In this document: positions 62,436 to 64,000 of the stretch, in pieces | Layout: every line of letters starts with the position of its first letter | How positions within the stretch are numbered: position 1 is the first letter of the stretch | NCBI GenBank assembly: GCA_963667005.1 | Contig: OY762937.1 | Span: forward strand, 2,232,001 to 2,296,000 | Length of the DNA: 64,000 nt | Reading direction: 5' to 3' | Source: G963662605 sp963667005 | GTDB lineage: Bacteria > Bacteroidota > Ignavibacteria > Ignavibacteriales > Ignavibacteriaceae | The notes under the pieces: model-generated | The model's database searches: none | Seen by the model: only the letters and a program-made list of their open reading frames with translations | Told to the model about the DNA's origin: nothing | Program-made: the position numbers and the translations under genes

Positions 62436-63568
62436 TTTGATTTCCCGGTAAAGGTGATATTGAAAATAATCACTTCCGAATCACTGCCTATCCGTATAGG
62501 CGGACCCCATGTGCCGGCACCGGACGAGACATAATATTTTGTACTGCCTTTTTCTTTGTAGCCCCAGCTGACTTCATATACCATCTTGGTAATAAAGTTG
62601 AAAGGGAACATCTGTCCGTGATGTGTATGTCCGGATAACTGTAAAGCGATCCCTTCTTTTTCTGCTTCTTCAAGGTGGAAAGGCTGGTGATCTAACAGAA
62701 TGACAGGAAGATTCTCATTCGCTTTTGCTTTGAGTTCGGAAAGTTTTTTTCTGGTTTTCCTGGTATCATCCCGACCAATAATCTGAAACAGATTTGGGAT
62801 AGTAACTACACTATCGCTCAATACATGGACATTATTTTTCGTCAGGAACGAAAATGCATCCTCTTTGCCCGTAATGTATTCATGGTTGCCGGGACAAGTA
62901 TACATCCCAAGCGGGGCATAAAACTCCTGAAATTTCTTATCTATGCCGATACGGTGCAGCTGGTTTGAGCGGTCATCAACAATATCGCCTCCCATGAGAA
63001 TAATATCCGGCTTTTCTTCTTGCGAAACCCTTATCACTTTATCTAAAACCCTGCCGTCATTAACGGGGGTTGCGTGCATATCTGAGAAATACATGACCTT
63101 TACCGTTTTTCCTGCATTTGCCTGATTAGGGAGGGTGAGAGTGATATACTTTGTCTTTATATTTTGCGCGTTGAAAAATCCGTAGAGAATTACACCGGCA
63201 ACGATAACTAACCACAAGGTAAATAAAACATTTGCCGGAATAACAGGCAGGGCGCTGGCATTATGACTGACGTAGCTGAAGATCCAACGGGCAAATCTGT
63301 ACAAATCTACTGCAATGAGAAACAGAAGCGAATAGAGGAGTACGGCGAACCAGAGTGAACCAATCCATAGCACAATATCGTAAAAAGTATTACTGTATTT
63401 TACCAAAAACATTTTTGCCGCAATATAGGATAATGCAGCAGCTGTCATTGCAATGAGTATGTACGTGCGGAATGGTTCTAAAGATGCCGGAAGAACGGCT
63501 AAAAATCTGCGGATGACATAATAATTGCCCCATCCGTAAATGGCAAAGAAAATAAGAAAAAACCACAT
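62432..63568 (-). CDS. membrane-bound metallophosphoesterase (YkuE/YaeI-like)
   Basis: The 378 residues have four hydrophobic segments (to about residue 135) and a calcineurin-like phosphoesterase domain with the metal-binding motifs YFSDMHATP, GGDIVDD, CPGNHEYIT and LSGHTHHGQMFP. Related proteins (YaeI, YkuE) hydrolyse lipid- or wall-related phosphodiesters; the substrate here is unknown. It begins near the window's right part with only a terminator and a partial gene beyond. It is coupled to the EamA gene by a 4-base overlap. Confidence 0.9.
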   Translation of the reverse strand: MWFFLIFFAIYGWGNYYVIRRFLAVLPASLEPFRTYILIAMTAAALSYIAAKMFLVKYSNTFYDIVLWIGSLWFAVLLYSLLFLIAVDLYRFARWIFSYVSHNASALPVIPANVLFTLWLVIVAGVILYGFFNAQNIKTKYITLTLPNQANAGKTVKVMYFSDMHATPVNDGRVLDKVIRVSQEEKPDIILMGGDIVDDRSNQLHRIGIDKKFQEFYAPLGMYTCPGNHEYITGKEDAFSFLTKNNVHVLSDSVVTIPNLFQIIGRDDTRKTRKKLSELKAKANENLPVILLDHQPFHLEEAEKEGIALQLSGHTHHGQMFPFNFITKMVYEVSWGYKEKGSTKYYVSSGAGTWGPPIRIGSDSEVIIFNITFTGKSN

Positions 63569-63617
63569 AAAGAAAAACTAATCCGAATTATAAAACCCAA
63601 ATATACGGATAAAAAAG

Positions 63618-63653
63618 AAAAAGGCTGTCCCGCTTTCGGGGGACAGCCTTTTT
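63618..63653 (-). terminator. intrinsic terminator of the partial right-edge gene
   Basis: AAAAAGGCTGTCCC (63618-63631), 8-base loop, GGGACAGCCTTTTT (63640-63653). Both ends have A- or T-runs, so it can act on either strand; it lies just after the stop of the minus-strand gene at 63672. Confidence 0.85.
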
Positions 63654-63671
63654 AGAATAATCTGAAGGGTT

Positions 63672-64000
63672 TTAGAATGAATAGCTTTCATTTACTTTAT
63701 TGTAAATCCAAACAAATTCAACCCACTGTTTTTTAGAAGTGGCATCAATACCAGTGGCTTTTACCAAAACTTTTGAATAATGATTGTCATTATCATAGAC
63801 AATAAAACTCTTATTTGTTGACAGGCCAAGTGTTGTTGACCATGAGCCGAGGCTATGATTTTGAACATTTCCACCCGATACTAATGAAGTCTCACTTGTT
63901 CCAAAGAATGAAGCATTTCTTGTTAGCGAGCCAGTTAGAGTCGCTTGCCATACCTGAGTAGTATCAGGTGAAGTCTGTCCATCCTTTAGAAAGAAATCTA
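63672..64000 (-). CDS. 3' end of a minus-strand gene cut by the right edge
   Basis: Reading the minus strand, a TAA at 63674-63672 closes a frame that stays open through the window end: 108 codons without a stop, with a Thr/Ser/Gly-rich, beta-strand-like sequence (TTQVWQATLTGSLTRNAS, TTLGLSTNKSFIVYDNDNHY, ending QWVEFVWIYNKVNESYSF). The composition suggests an exported beta-rich protein, but no family is recognised and no sorting-domain motif is seen. A terminator follows at once, supporting a real gene end. Confidence 0.65.
   Translation of the reverse strand, partial: DFFLKDGQTSPDTTQVWQATLTGSLTRNASFFGTSETSLVSGGNVQNHSLGSWSTTLGLSTNKSFIVYDNDNHYSKVLVKATGIDATSKKQWVEFVWIYNKVNESYSF

Overview
The window looks like a chromosomal piece of a Gram-negative member of the Ignavibacteria/Chlorobi side of the Bacteroidota (FCB group). 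The reasons are: several secreted proteins ending in a type IX secretion (T9SS) sorting domain with a YPNPFNP motif, a PorU-type C25 sortase, PorV/PorQ-like and TonB-dependent outer-membrane proteins, SPOR and Wzi-like envelope proteins, and promoter-like sequences of the Bacteroidota pattern TTTG-N19-TAnnTTTG. The organism is inferred from these traits only; no rRNA gene is present.

Layout. 2-8405: polysaccharide (capsule/exopolysaccharide) genes: a CapK-like ligase cut by the left edge, a methyltransferase, a DUF354 protein, a FemAB/GNAT-like transferase and a polysaccharide deacetylase on the plus strand, then a Wzi-like porin and a membrane sugar transferase on the minus strand. 8767-17633: a large T9SS cargo protein and, divergently, the PorU sortase, which carries an unexpected ILEI-like domain. 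17689-23037: more surface-glycan genes (O-antigen ligase, two GT-C-type membrane proteins, a GT2 glycosyltransferase). 23210-31114: housekeeping genes (ATP-cone/uridine-kinase fusion, YqeY, CvpA, MutS2, a FadL-family porin, a SPOR lipoprotein, a short MutY). 31237-36265: a tight lipoate/2-oxo-acid dehydrogenase operon (lipB, fused E1, E2, lipA). 36380-49478: a run of secreted and outer-membrane genes, including an operon of lipoprotein, TonB receptor, PorV-like protein, beta-propeller lipoprotein and a T9SS-targeted protein with OB folds and two HKD (phospholipase D/nuclease) motifs. 49548-49837: tRNA-Ala and a broken copy of it interrupted by two palindromic insertions. 49999-63568: a membrane metalloprotease with TPRs, a CCA-transferase relative without its catalytic head motifs, a CDF transporter, a receiver-GAF protein, a frameshifted glycerate kinase, thyA-folA-mutL-CNNM, an EamA permease and a metallophosphoesterase. 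The right edge holds the 3' end of a minus-strand gene.

How the parts fit. Glycan synthesis, polymerisation/ligation and export genes sit on both sides of the T9SS sortase, consistent with T9SS cargo being processed and attached to a surface glycan. The lipB-E1-E2-lipA order places octanoyl transfer and sulfur insertion beside the lipoylated E2 that needs them. The best candidates for something not well described are the 40740-49478 operon (possibly surface nucleic-acid processing coupled to uptake), the tRNA-Ala copy invaded by palindromes, the ATP-cone kinase with repeats in its promoter, the catalytically degenerate CCA-transferase, and the ILEI domain inside PorU. All functional statements come from reading motifs; no database search was run.
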